Assembly: GCF_001984575.1 (NCBI RefSeq)
Contig: NZ_LZNS01000001.1
Location: 4,717,553 to 4,781,552, forward strand
Origin: Streptomyces sp. MP131-18
GTDB lineage: Bacteria > Actinomycetota > Actinomycetes > Streptomycetales > Streptomycetaceae
DNA length: 64,000 nt
Direction of reading: 5' to 3'
Under the pieces are notes generated by a model. The model worked only from the letters and a program-made list of their open reading frames with translations, was not told the DNA's origin and did not search any database. The position numbers were made by a program, and so were the translations under genes. Below, in pieces: positions 16,533 through 25,169 of the stretch (position 1 is the first letter of the stretch; each line of letters opens with the position of its first letter).

Positions 16533-17510
16533 ATGGCGTCCGAATCCGAGTTCTCGGTCGTCGCCGAAGGGCTGCGCAAGCGGTACGGCGACAAGACCGC
16601 CCTCGACGGCCTCGACCTCGCGGTGCCGCGCGGCGCGGTGTACGGCCTGCTCGGGCCGAACGGCGCGGGCAAGACCACCTGCGTCCGCATCCTGTCGACG
16701 CTGCTGCGCGCCGACAGCGGGCAAGCTTCGGTCGGCGGCCACGACGTGCGGCGCGAGCCGCGCAAGGTGCGCCGTCGGATAGGCATGACCGGGCAGAACC
16801 CGGCGGTCGACGAGATACTCACCGCCCGGGAGAACCTGCGGATGTTCGGGCGGCTCTTCCACCTCGACCACGCGATGGCGCGGCGCAGGGCGGAGGAGCT
16901 GCTGTCCGAGTTCAGCCTCGTGGAGGCGGCGGACAAGCAGGTCAAGACGTACAGCGGCGGCATGCGGCGCCGGCTCGACCTGGCGGCCAGCATGATCCTG
17001 GCGCCCGAGGTGCTGTTCCTCGACGAGCCGACCACCGGCCTCGACCCGCGCGGCCGCAGCGAGGTGTGGGACGCGGTCCGCGGGCTCACGGCCCTGGGCA
17101 CGACCGTGCTGCTCACCACCCACTACCTCGACGAGGCGGACAAGCTCTCCGACCGCATCGTCCTCATCGACAACGGACGCAAGATCACCGAGGACACCCC
17201 GGCCGGTCTGAAGCGGGCCGTGGGCGGGGACCGCATCGAGGTGGTCGTGTCGGCGCCGGCCGACGTGCCGGCGGCCGTCAAGGCCGTCGCCCGCGTCACG
17301 CGCGGCGTCGGGCCCGAGACGGACGAGGAGGGCCTGCGCGTGCACGCGCCGGTCAGCGACGGCGTCGCGGCCCTGACCGAGGTGGCCAGAACGCTCCAGG
17401 AGAACGGGGTCGTGTGCGAGGACATCGGGTTGCGCCGCCCGACGCTCGACGAGGTCTTCCTCCGGCTGACGGGGAAGGACAAGGAGACGGAGAAGGGAAC
17501 GGACGCATGA
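16533..17510 (+). CDS. ABC exporter ATPase, DrrA (daunorubicin resistance) type
   Basis: A 325-residue cytoplasmic ATPase. Walker A GPNGAGKTTCVRIL (residues about 43-56), Q-loop in GMTGQNPAVDE, signature YSGGMRRRLDLAAS, Walker B LFLDEPTTGLDP and switch His in LLTTHYLDEAD are all intact. The C-terminal 85 residues (VEVVVSAPADVPAAV ... LRRPTLDEVFLRLTG) match the DrrA accessory domain. With the next gene it should form an exporter for a hydrophobic compound. GGAGG precedes the ATG. Its stop overlaps the permease start as ATGA. Confidence 0.92.
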   Translation: MASESEFSVVAEGLRKRYGDKTALDGLDLAVPRGAVYGLLGPNGAGKTTCVRILSTLLRADSGQASVGGHDVRREPRKVRRRIGMTGQNPAVDEILTARENLRMFGRLFHLDHAMARRRAEELLSEFSLVEAADKQVKTYSGGMRRRLDLAASMILAPEVLFLDEPTTGLDPRGRSEVWDAVRGLTALGTTVLLTTHYLDEADKLSDRIVLIDNGRKITEDTPAGLKRAVGGDRIEVVVSAPADVPAAVKAVARVTRGVGPETDEEGLRVHAPVSDGVAALTEVARTLQENGVVCEDIGLRRPTLDEVFLRLTGKDKETEKGTDA

Positions 17511-18340
17511 GCACGACGACACCGGCCGCCACCGGGCTCGACGGACCGGAACGGCGGCTGTACTGGGCGTTCGTCGACTGCTGGACCATCGTCAAACGGG
17601 ACTTGACCCACCTGGTCAAGCAGCCCTCGCTCATCGCCTGGCAGCTCGGCTTCCCGATCGTCTCGGTGCTGCTGTTCGTCTACGTCTTCGGCAGCGCCAT
17701 GGACGTGGGCGGGGGCGCGGACTACAAGGACTTCGCGCTGCCCGGCATGTTCGCCATGACAATGGCGTTCGGCTTCATGAACACGGCGATGGCCGTCGTC
17801 ATCGAGAAGGAGCGCGGTGTCACCGACCGGTTCCGGTCGATGCCGATGTCGCCGTCCGCGGTCGTCGCCGGGCGGGGCGTCTCCGACGTGCTGCACGCGG
17901 GGCTCGACCTGGCCGTGATGGCGGCGATCGCGCTGGTCATCGGGTGGCGCTCGGACGGCTCGCTCATGGCGACGCTCTACGCGTTCCTGCTGCTGCTCCT
18001 GCTGCGGTTCGCGCTCATCTGGATCGGCGTGTGGATCGGCCTGCTGGTGCCGAACACGGAGGCGGCGGGCAACCTGTTCGCCGTGGCGTTCCCGTTCGGC
18101 ATGATCTCGTCCGTGTTCACGCCGCCGTCGATGATGCCGGACTGGCTGGGCACCATCGCCATGTGGAACCCGGTGTCCGCCACCGCCAACGCGATCCGCG
18201 ACCTCTACGGCAATCCGCTGCCCACCGGCAGCAGTTGGATCGAGGAGAACGCAATGCTGATGGCCGTGGTCTCGCCGCTGATCATCACCGCGGTCTTCCT
18301 GCCGCTGGCCGTGCGCCGTTACCAGGCCCTCGGCAAGTAG
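17507..18340 (+). CDS. ABC exporter permease, DrrB/ABC-2 type
   Basis: A 277-residue membrane protein with six helices. ERGVTDRFRSMPMSPSAVVAGRGVSD is the conserved ABC-2 cytoplasmic coupling segment, and VPNTEAAGNLFAVAFPFGMISSVFTPPSMMP followed by WNPVSATANAIRDL is the family signature at the C-terminal half. Overlap of the ATGA with the ATPase gene argues for coupled translation and a 1:1 complex. The gene ends before a strong bidirectional hairpin shared with serC. Confidence 0.9.
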   Translation: MSTTTPAATGLDGPERRLYWAFVDCWTIVKRDLTHLVKQPSLIAWQLGFPIVSVLLFVYVFGSAMDVGGGADYKDFALPGMFAMTMAFGFMNTAMAVVIEKERGVTDRFRSMPMSPSAVVAGRGVSDVLHAGLDLAVMAAIALVIGWRSDGSLMATLYAFLLLLLLRFALIWIGVWIGLLVPNTEAAGNLFAVAFPFGMISSVFTPPSMMPDWLGTIAMWNPVSATANAIRDLYGNPLPTGSSWIEENAMLMAVVSPLIITAVFLPLAVRRYQALGK

Positions 18341-18361
18341 GTGCCGGTGCCCGCGAAGCCG

Positions 18362-18395
18362 CGGTGCCCGGCGGGGGTCAGACCGCCGGGCACCG
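18362..18395. terminator. Bidirectional hairpin between ABC permease and serC
   Basis: A perfect 13-base inverted repeat (CGGTGCCCGGCGG, 18362-18374, and its complement at 18383-18395) with an eight-base loop lies in the 73-base gap between convergent genes. No U-tract, as is common in Streptomyces terminators. Confidence 0.7.
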
Positions 18396-18413
18396 CGTCG
18401 TTCCGCTGCCGGG

Positions 18414-19532
18414 TCAGAGGCGCTCGATCACGTAGTCCACGCACACCGTCAGGGCCTCGACGTCCGCCGGTGCCACGGCCGGGTACATCGCGACCCGCAG
18501 CTGGTTGCGGCCCAGCTTGCGGTACGGCTCGGTGTCCACGATGCCGTTCGCCCGCAGGACCTTGGCGACGGCCGCCGCGTCCACGCCGTCCGCGAAGTCG
18601 ATCGTGCCGACCACGTGGGAACGCTGCTCGGGGTCGGTCACGAACGGAGTGGCCATCTCGGACTTGTCGGCCCAGCCGTACAGCCGCGCCGCCGAGTCCG
18701 CCGTCCGCCGCACGGCCCAGTCGAGCCCGCCCTGGCCGTTGATCCAGTCCAGCTGGTCGGCGAGCAGGAACAGGGTGGTCAGCGCCGGGGTGTTGTACGT
18801 CTGGTTCTTCCTGGAGTTGTCGATCGCCGTGGGCAGCGAGAAGAACTCCGGGATGTGCCGGCCCGAGGCGGCGACGCGCTCCACGCGCTCCAGCGCGGCG
18901 GGAGAGAACGCCGCGACCCACAGCCCGCCGTCGGAGGCGAAGGACTTCTGGGGGGCGAAGTAGTAGACGTCGGTCTCGGTGATCTCGACGGGCAGGCCGC
19001 CGGCGCCCGAGGTGGCGTCGACCAGCACGAGCGAGCCCTGGTCCGCGCCGGGCACGCGGTGGATGGGCGCGGCGACGCCGGTGGAGGTCTCGTTGTGGGT
19101 GAGGCAGTAGGCGTCCGCGCCGCGCTCGGCCCTGGGCACCGGGTGGCTGCCCGGGGCCGCGGAGATGATCGTCGGCTCGTCCAGCCACGGGGCCTTGCTC
19201 GCCGCCTTGGCGAACTTGGCGGAGAACTCGCCGAACGACAGGTGCTGCGACTTGGCCTCGATGAGGCCGTGCGTCGCGATGTCCCAGAACGCGGTGGAGC
19301 CGCCGTTGCCGAGGACGACCTCGTAGTCCTCGGGCAGGGACAGCAGGGCGCGCACGCCGTCGCGGACCTGGCCCACCAGGTTTTTCACGGGCGCCTGGCG
19401 GTGGGAGGTGCCGAGCAGGGAGCTGCCGGTCGCGGCCAGGGCGCTGAGCGCCTCGGTGCGCACCTTGGAGGGGCCCGATCCGAACCGGCCGTCGGCGGGT
19501 TTGATGTCAGCGGGAATCTGGATATCGGCCAC
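18414..19532 (-). CDS. serC: Phosphoserine aminotransferase
   Basis: A 372-residue PLP enzyme that makes 3-phosphoserine from 3-phosphohydroxypyruvate and glutamate in serine biosynthesis. It opens IPADIKPADGRFGSGPSKVR, the typical actinobacterial SerC N-terminus. The PLP lysine lies in VYYFAPQKSFASDGG; GNGGSTAFWD binds the phosphate, and THNETSTGV is also conserved. Length fits the actinobacterial form. GTG at 19532 is the chosen start, with weak ribosome site. It stands alone between the ABC operon and the conservon. Confidence 0.93.
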   Translation of the reverse strand: MADIQIPADIKPADGRFGSGPSKVRTEALSALAATGSSLLGTSHRQAPVKNLVGQVRDGVRALLSLPEDYEVVLGNGGSTAFWDIATHGLIEAKSQHLSFGEFSAKFAKAASKAPWLDEPTIISAAPGSHPVPRAERGADAYCLTHNETSTGVAAPIHRVPGADQGSLVLVDATSGAGGLPVEITETDVYYFAPQKSFASDGGLWVAAFSPAALERVERVAASGRHIPEFFSLPTAIDNSRKNQTYNTPALTTLFLLADQLDWINGQGGLDWAVRRTADSAARLYGWADKSEMATPFVTDPEQRSHVVGTIDFADGVDAAAVAKVLRANGIVDTEPYRKLGRNQLRVAMYPAVAPADVEALTVCVDYVIERL

Positions 19533-19600
19533 GAGCCGGAGCGTAGTCCCTTGGACGCCGAAACCGCACATCCGGCTCGTGACGTGGACAGCAGCGGGTG

Positions 19601-20821
19601 TCAGCCGAGCCGGACGGGCAGTTCGGCCAGGTCGTTCTGCGTGACGATGGGCATATTGCGCAGTTCCTCGTCCGGCACGGCCAGCGTGAGGCCGGGGAAG
19701 CGGTCGAACAGCGCGGGCAGCGCGATGCGGGCCTCCAGCCGCGAGAGGGACGCCCCCGGGCAGATGTGCGGGCCGTGGCCGAAGCTGATGTGCCGGATCG
19801 GGCCGGGCCTGGTGATGTCGAACCGGTCGGCCGTCTCGCCGTACTGGGCGGTGTCCCAGCCGATGGCGCTGTAGGAGATCACCAGCCCCTCGCCCTTGGC
19901 GATCACGGTGCCGTCGACGTCGATGTCCTCGGTCGCGAACCGCATCAGCAGATGCGAGGCGGGGGTGTTCCAGCGCAGCGTCTCCTCGACCACCGTCTCC
20001 CACGGCACGGCGCCGGAACGCACCAGGTCGAGCTGGTCGGGGTGATTCAGCAGGGCGCGCACCGCGTGCGTGATGAGGCTGATCGTCGTCTCGTGCCCCG
20101 CGGCGACCATCGCCTTCAGGTTGCCGACGACCTCCTCGTCGGTCAGCGGCTCGCCGCCCTCGTCGGCCAGGATCAGCGCGCTGGTCAGGTCGTTGCCGGG
20201 GGCCGCCTTCTTGTCGGCGACCATCTTGGTGAAGAACTCGTCGAGTTCTTCGATGACCGCGAGGCGGGTGTCCTGCGGGGTGAGCATGCTGAAGAACGCC
20301 TTGTACAGCCGGTGCAGCCGCGGCTGTTCGGTGTGGTCCACGCCCATCAGCTCGCTGACCACGGCCATCGGCAGCGGCAGCGCGAAGACGGCCTTGAGGT
20401 CCACGGCCGCGCCGTTCGCGCCGCGGGCGGCGAGGTCGTCGAGCAGGAGGTGCGTCTGCTCCTCGATGTAGGGGGTCAGCTCCGTCACCCGCCGCGCGGT
20501 GATGGCCTGCGCGGTCTTGGCGCGCAGCCTGCGGTGCTCGGGGCCGTCGACGGTGAACATGCTGCGGCCGGCGTCGATCATGCCGATGAGCGGCCACTGC
20601 CGCGTCACCTCGCCCCGCTGCCAGAGGTCCCACTGGCCGATGTCCTTCACGAGCCTGGGGTCGGTCAGCAGCTTCCTGGCCTCGGCGTGGCGGGTGACCG
20701 TCCAGACGGTGACCTCGCCGGGGAGTTCGATGCGGGCCAGGGGGGTGATCTCGCGCAGCCGGCGGGTCTCTCCCGGCCGGTCGCGCACGAGCGGGTCGAG
20801 GGGGACGACGGGGCAGGTCAT
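19601..20821 (-). CDS. Conservon cytochrome P450, CYP154-like
   Basis: A 406-residue soluble P450 with all signatures: I-helix AGHETTISL (O2 activation), K-helix EETLR (ExxR pair), and the heme loop FGHGPHICPGA with the thiolate Cys. It opens CPVVPLDPLVRDRPGETRRLREITPLARIELPG, like the CYP154 proteins I know from conservons. The natural substrate is unknown. ATG overlaps the stop of the preceding P450 gene as ATGA, so it is the last gene of the six-gene cvn operon. Electron donors are not encoded nearby. Confidence 0.88.
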   Translation of the reverse strand: MTCPVVPLDPLVRDRPGETRRLREITPLARIELPGEVTVWTVTRHAEARKLLTDPRLVKDIGQWDLWQRGEVTRQWPLIGMIDAGRSMFTVDGPEHRRLRAKTAQAITARRVTELTPYIEEQTHLLLDDLAARGANGAAVDLKAVFALPLPMAVVSELMGVDHTEQPRLHRLYKAFFSMLTPQDTRLAVIEELDEFFTKMVADKKAAPGNDLTSALILADEGGEPLTDEEVVGNLKAMVAAGHETTISLITHAVRALLNHPDQLDLVRSGAVPWETVVEETLRWNTPASHLLMRFATEDIDVDGTVIAKGEGLVISYSAIGWDTAQYGETADRFDITRPGPIRHISFGHGPHICPGASLSRLEARIALPALFDRFPGLTLAVPDEELRNMPIVTQNDLAELPVRLG

Positions 20822-22068
20822 CTCATGCCTCCAACGGCGGGGGTCGGGGTGAACCGGACCGGCAGCACCGTCATGCCGCGCAGGAACGGGGACGGGCGGC
20901 GTTGCAGCGTCCGGGGGGAGACGGACAGATCCACGTCGGGGAGCCGGTCGAGCAGCACCTCGATCCCGGTACGGGCGATCACCTCGGCGATCTCCTGGGC
21001 CGGGAACGGGCAGCGGAACTCGCCGTGCGAGAAGGAGAAGTGGGCGTTGTTGCCGCCCGCGTGGGCGTGCCCGGTGCCCTGCACCTGCGGGTCGCCGTGG
21101 GCGCCCTGGAGGCCGAGCAGCAGCATGTCGCCCGCCTGGATGTGCTGCCCGCCGAGCCGGGTGTCGCGGGCGGCCCAGCGACCGGCGAGGATCTGGGTCG
21201 GGGTGTCCTCCCACAGCACCTCGTTCATGGCCTCGCCGACGCTGTGCCGGCCGCCGGAGAGCGAGGCGGCGAACCGGTCGTCGGTGAGCATCAGGCGCAG
21301 CGAGTTGCCGATCCAGTCGGAGGTCGGCAGGTGGCCGGCGGCGACGATCGCCTGGAGGTCGAGGACGTACTCCTCGTCGGTGAAGTCCTCGCCGTGCGCC
21401 AGCATGCGGGAGGTGACGTCGGCGCCGGGCGCGGCGCGCTTGCCGGACACCAGGCGCTGCATGGCGCCGGTGAGGTACTTGTGGCCCGCGATGGCGTCCT
21501 CGCCGCCGTCGGCCAGCGCGTTGATGGCGCGGGTCAGTTCGTGGCTCTCGGCGTCGGGGAAGCCGATGACGCGGCCGAGGACGAGGATCGGCAGCATCTT
21601 GGCGTAGTCGCCGATCAGTTCGGCCTCGCCGAGGCCGCAGAACGAGTCGATCAGGCCGTCCGCGATCTCCTCGGCGTGGCGGCGCAGCTCGAACGGGTCG
21701 ACGGCTTCCAGGGCGGGCACGACCATGCCGACGTGCCGCTGGTGTTCTGCGCCGACCGTGTAGTAGATCGACGGCTGGCGGCGGTTGACCATCGGCAGCA
21801 GCGGCCAGTCATCGGGGATGACCGGCCACTGGTTCCACAGGCCCATGTCGCGCGTGAACACGCCGGTGTCGCCCGTGACGTGGTGCAGTTCGCGGTAGCC
21901 GATCACCAGCCAGGCCGGGATGTCGCCGGGCAGCACGACGGGCACGACGGGACCGTGCTGCTGCCGCATCTCGCGGTACAGCTCGGCCGGGTCGGTGTGG
22001 AACCTGGGCCCGCTCAGCGGCACCGCGCCGGGCGCGGCGGTGGGGGGCTGCTTCGGCTGTGTCGTCAC
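20818..22068 (-). CDS. Conservon cytochrome P450 lacking ExxR, CYP157-like
   Basis: A 416-residue P450 with unusual active-site motifs. The K-helix reads NEVLWEDTP, so the otherwise universal Arg of ExxR is Trp. The I-helix reads AGHLPTSDW instead of AGxxTT, and the heme loop is FSHGEFRCPFPA, with Phe where the Gly after Cys is expected. The CYP157 family of Streptomyces is known to lack ExxR and to be paired with a CYP154 in conservons, which is exactly the situation here. It may be catalytically odd or a partner of the next P450. GTG overlaps the cvnD stop by four bases. Confidence 0.87.
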   Translation of the reverse strand: MTTQPKQPPTAAPGAVPLSGPRFHTDPAELYREMRQQHGPVVPVVLPGDIPAWLVIGYRELHHVTGDTGVFTRDMGLWNQWPVIPDDWPLLPMVNRRQPSIYYTVGAEHQRHVGMVVPALEAVDPFELRRHAEEIADGLIDSFCGLGEAELIGDYAKMLPILVLGRVIGFPDAESHELTRAINALADGGEDAIAGHKYLTGAMQRLVSGKRAAPGADVTSRMLAHGEDFTDEEYVLDLQAIVAAGHLPTSDWIGNSLRLMLTDDRFAASLSGGRHSVGEAMNEVLWEDTPTQILAGRWAARDTRLGGQHIQAGDMLLLGLQGAHGDPQVQGTGHAHAGGNNAHFSFSHGEFRCPFPAQEIAEVIARTGIEVLLDRLPDVDLSVSPRTLQRRPSPFLRGMTVLPVRFTPTPAVGGMR

Positions 22069-22715
22069 GGTGTGGTCTTCCGGGCGGTGGCGGAGGCGGT
22101 GGAGGTGCCGGAGGCGGTGGAGGCGGCGGAGAGGGCGTGCAGGTGCTCGACGAGGGTGATCAGGACGCCCTTGCTTGACGCGCGCGACCTGGCGTCGCAG
22201 TCGATGAGCGGGATCGTCTCGGACAGGTCGAGGGCCTCGCGCACCTGCTCCGCGGTGTGCGCGGGGCCGCCGAAGTCGTTGCGGGCCACGATGAACGGGG
22301 TGCCGTGGTGCTCCAGGCGGTCGATGGCGTACCAGGAGTCGGCCAGCCGGCGGGTGTCGACGAGGACGACCGCGCCGAGCGTGCCGGCGAACAGGCGGTC
22401 CCACAGGAACCAGAAGCGCTCCTGGCCCGGCGCGCCGAACAGGTAGAGCACGGTGTGGGCGTTCAGGCTGATCCGGCCGAAGTCGAACGCCACGGTGGTG
22501 GAGGTCTTGCCGCGGACGGCGGAGGGGTCGTCGATCCCCTGGCCCGCCTGCGTCATGATCTCCTCCGTGTTCAGCGGCCTGATGTCGCTGACGGAGCGGA
22601 CCATGGTCGTTTTGCCGACGCCGAAGCCGCCGACCACCACGATCTTCAGGCCGTTGTCTGCGGAGCTGCCCAGCGGGGTGCGGACGGCCGGTCGGTCAGA
22701 GGTTGCGGAGTCCAA
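22065..22715 (-). CDS. cvnD: Conservon GTPase CvnD
   Basis: A 216-residue Ras/MglA-like GTP-binding protein. G1 is GGFGVGKTT, G3 appears as LFGAPGQERF (in place of DxxG), and G4-like ARNDFGG follows, all usual for CvnD. Known cvn systems behave like a bacterial G-protein complex in which CvnD binds GTP and associates with CvnA-C at the membrane. A TTG start at 22715 gives LDSATSDRP, the form seen in relatives, and overlaps cvnC by 20 bases. The C-terminus is a Ser/Thr/Ala-rich tail. Confidence 0.88.
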   Translation of the reverse strand: MDSATSDRPAVRTPLGSSADNGLKIVVVGGFGVGKTTMVRSVSDIRPLNTEEIMTQAGQGIDDPSAVRGKTSTTVAFDFGRISLNAHTVLYLFGAPGQERFWFLWDRLFAGTLGAVVLVDTRRLADSWYAIDRLEHHGTPFIVARNDFGGPAHTAEQVREALDLSETIPLIDCDARSRASSKGVLITLVEHLHALSAASTASGTSTASATARKTTP

Positions 22716-23052
22716 CGAGTACCTGCTCAAGGAGATCGGTGTCGGGCAGTTGGGCCGCACCCGCGGTCATGCGCGGGTGGCGTGCGGTGATCCGGCCCAG
22801 GGCGAGCAGGTCGCTGAGCAGGATCTTCACGATGGAGACCGGCAGGTTGAGGTGGGCGGCGACCTCCACGACGGCCGTCGGATGCTCGCACAGCCGCAAG
22901 ATCCTGACGTGCTCCGACTGCATGCCGGTAGCGGGCTCGCATTCGCTCACCACGAGCGTGACCAGGTCAAAGGCGTCCGTCTCCGCGCGGCTGCGGCCCC
23001 CGGTGAGGGTGTACAGCCGGTCGGGGTCGTCGTCCCGGCCCGGGCGGCTCAT
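22696..23052 (-). CDS. cvnC: Conservon DUF742 protein CvnC
   Basis: A 118-residue protein of the DUF742 family. It opens SRPGRDDDPDRLYTLTGGRS, then a winged-helix-like body (HVRILRLCEHPTAVVEVAAHLNLPVSIVKILLSDLLALGRI). In conservons this is the third gene; it is thought to bridge the membrane ATPase and the GTPase. ATG overlaps the cvnB stop as ATGA. Confidence 0.9.
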   Translation of the reverse strand: MSRPGRDDDPDRLYTLTGGRSRAETDAFDLVTLVVSECEPATGMQSEHVRILRLCEHPTAVVEVAAHLNLPVSIVKILLSDLLALGRITARHPRMTAGAAQLPDTDLLEQVLVGLRNL

Positions 23053-23477
23053 GCCGGTCCGCCGCCTTCGGCGAACTCCTCGCGGGGCGGCGCGCTCAAG
23101 TGCTCGCCCAGCTGCTCGACGAGTTCGTTCATGTTGTGGCCGATGAGGCCGACGTCGGCTTCGTCGTCGGCCACGATCGCCAGGTGGGCGCCGTCCCCGG
23201 CCTCCACGATGAACAGGATTCCGCCGTAGAACTCGGTCATCGACTGGCGCACGCCGCCGGTGCCGTCGCCGAATTCCATGGACGCGCCGTGCGACAGGCT
23301 CTGGATGCCCGCCGAGATCGCGGCCAGCTGGTCGGCCTGGTCCTCGGACAGCTCCGGGGTCCGGCACAGCTTGAGCCCGTCGCGGGAGAGCACGAGCGCG
23401 TGCCGGGCGCCCGGCGTGCGCGACAACAGGCTTTCCAGCAGCCAGTCGAGCGATGCTCCCGTGGTGGGTGCGGTCAT
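23049..23477 (-). CDS. cvnB: Conservon Roadblock/LC7 protein CvnB
   Basis: A 142-residue Roadblock/LC7 (MglB-like) protein. SLDWLLESLLSRTPGARHALVLSRDGLKLC and AAISAGIQSLSHGASMEFGDG then GGILFIVEAGDGAHLAIVADDEADVGLIGHNMNELV follow the family order of helix-beta-beta-helix. Roadblock proteins bind small GTPases, so the likely partner is CvnD. The stop overlaps the cvnC start and the start overlaps the cvnA stop, which makes the operon tightly coupled. Confidence 0.92.
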   Translation of the reverse strand: MTAPTTGASLDWLLESLLSRTPGARHALVLSRDGLKLCRTPELSEDQADQLAAISAGIQSLSHGASMEFGDGTGGVRQSMTEFYGGILFIVEAGDGAHLAIVADDEADVGLIGHNMNELVEQLGEHLSAPPREEFAEGGGPA

Positions 23478-24961
23478 GGGGTTTCGTCCTCCGGGTGGGA
23501 AGTCGAGGGGGCGGGTGCCTCGGGCTGCGTGTCGCCCTGGCCCCGTACGGCGCGGCGGAACGCGCCGAAACGGGCGGCGGATTCTGCCGGTGAGTGGGCC
23601 GCGGACGACGATGGCCGCGGCTGCCTGGTGACGCTCTGCGGGTGGGCCGCGAGCGTGCGCCCCCTGCGGCGCTTGGGCAGGCCGCTGTCGCCATACTCGA
23701 CGAGTTCTTCGTCGGCCGGTGCGGCGGGGGCGTGTTCGGCCGTGGCGAGCGGCGCGTCCGCCACGGCGGGCGCGGGCGCGTGCGCGGCGGCGCGTTCGTC
23801 CGTGGTGCGTTCCGCCGTGATGGGTTCCGCCGTGATGCGTTCGGGGGCGGCGGCGGGCGCGGGGGTGGCCGTGACCTTCGGGCGGCTGATCAGCTCCTGC
23901 GGAATCATCATCAGCGCGCCGGTGCCGCCGCGCGCCGAGGGCCGGAAGGACACGGTCAGTCCGTGCTTGCGCGCCAGGCAGCCGACGACGGCGAGGCCGA
24001 GGCGCGTGCCGGAGAGCGAGGTCAGGTCGAGGGGTTCGCCGGAGACGGCCCGTTCCGCGCGGCGCAGCGCGACGTCGCTCATCACCAGGCCGCTGTCCTC
24101 GACGGTGAGGATGACGCCGGCCGGCACCTCCTCCGCGTACACGTGGACCTCGGCGGTGGGCGGCGAGAAGTTCGCCGCGTTGTCGAGGAGTTCGGCCAGG
24201 GCGTGCATGACGCCCTCGGCGGCGTGGCCCGCGATGGCCACGTCCACGGCCGAGTGCAGCCGAATCCTGCGGTAGCCGCTGATACGGCCCATGGCGCCGC
24301 GCAGGATGCTCTCCATGACGATCGGCTTGGCCCAGCGCCGCCCGGAGCGGGCGCCGGTGAGCACGGCGATGCTGTCGGCGAGCCGCCCGGCCTGGGCGGT
24401 GCGGTGGTCCAGGTGCAGCAGGTCGCCGAGCACCGTCTCGTCGCTGTGCCGGTGCTCCATGTCCCGCAGGTCGGCGAGCATGCTGGTGGCCAGGGCCTGC
24501 ATGCGTCCCGCGGCGTTGGCGCTCGCGGCCATCGCGGCGGCCTTGCCCGACTCGCCGCGGCCCACCTCGACGGCCAGGGTGCGCAGGACGCGGCGCAGCG
24601 CCTCGTCCTGCGGCTGCCCGGTCGCGGCGAGCGCGCTGTCGGCCGCGGCGCCGTCGCGCAGGCGTGCCACCACCTCGGGAACGGTCTCGTCCGCGAACCG
24701 GGCGGTCTCGGCGTCGCGCGCGGCCGTTTCGGCGTCGCGCGCGGCGGCCGTGGCGCGAAGCTGCCGAATCGTGCCGCGGGCGTGGGCGGTGGTGACCAGG
24801 GCGGCGGTCAGCAGGAACGCCGCCGCTCCCGCACCCCAGGCGGTCTCGCCGCGGAAGGACTCGGGTGCGGCATAGACCGCCCCCAGCCAGCCACTTCCCG
24901 AGACGATCAAGGAGACGAGGAGGGCGAGCAGCAACTGCCGCAGAGGGGGGCGCTCCGTCAT
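23474..24961 (-). CDS. cvnA: Conservon sensor-like membrane ATPase CvnA
   Basis: A 495-residue protein. Two hydrophobic helices (about residues 8-28 and 43-60) flank a very short outer loop; a helical linker follows, then a GHKL ATPase with N-box ELLDNAANFSPP and a GLAVVGCLARKHG lid. The dimerisation region carries QALATSMLADLRDMEHRHSDETVLGDLLHLDHRTAQAGRLADSIAVLTG, where DLLHLDH stands in the place of a kinase H-box. The last 130 residues are disordered Ala/Pro/Glu. First gene of the cvn operon; a TATAGT -10 lies 54 bases upstream of the ATG. Confidence 0.9.
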   Translation of the reverse strand: MTERPPLRQLLLALLVSLIVSGSGWLGAVYAAPESFRGETAWGAGAAAFLLTAALVTTAHARGTIRQLRATAAARDAETAARDAETARFADETVPEVVARLRDGAAADSALAATGQPQDEALRRVLRTLAVEVGRGESGKAAAMAASANAAGRMQALATSMLADLRDMEHRHSDETVLGDLLHLDHRTAQAGRLADSIAVLTGARSGRRWAKPIVMESILRGAMGRISGYRRIRLHSAVDVAIAGHAAEGVMHALAELLDNAANFSPPTAEVHVYAEEVPAGVILTVEDSGLVMSDVALRRAERAVSGEPLDLTSLSGTRLGLAVVGCLARKHGLTVSFRPSARGGTGALMMIPQELISRPKVTATPAPAAAPERITAEPITAERTTDERAAAHAPAPAVADAPLATAEHAPAAPADEELVEYGDSGLPKRRRGRTLAAHPQSVTRQPRPSSSAAHSPAESAARFGAFRRAVRGQGDTQPEAPAPSTSHPEDETP

Positions 24962-25014
24962 GTGCCGAGGAACCTCATGGGGGTTGGTCGTACGGTACCT
25001 GTCAATTCGGCAAG

Positions 25015-25020
25015 ACTATA
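25015..25020 (-). promoter_or_regulatory. -10 element of the conservon operon
   Basis: TATAGT on the minus strand, a near-perfect -10 in an otherwise GC-rich region, lies 54 bases before the cvnA ATG. I see no good -35 at 16-18 bases. A TTGACA further down (near 25005) lies inside the leader and is not spaced for a -10. Confidence 0.5.
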
Positions 25021-25169
25021 GGCGCGTTAAAGATCCTGGAAGCAAAGATTGTGATAGCGACGGGTGTTGCTGTTGATTACTTTCGCGCATTCCCGGACAT
25101 GAGCGATCATTGCGGGGCCGCGGTGCGCCCGCGTGGCAACCGCGTGCCGCAGGGTGCACGCTGTGGGGC

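Noticed and set aside
24998..25010. TTGACA on the minus strand as the -35 of the conservon promoter
   Set aside because: It lies downstream of the TATAGT -10 and has no -10 at the right distance, so it is inside the leader.
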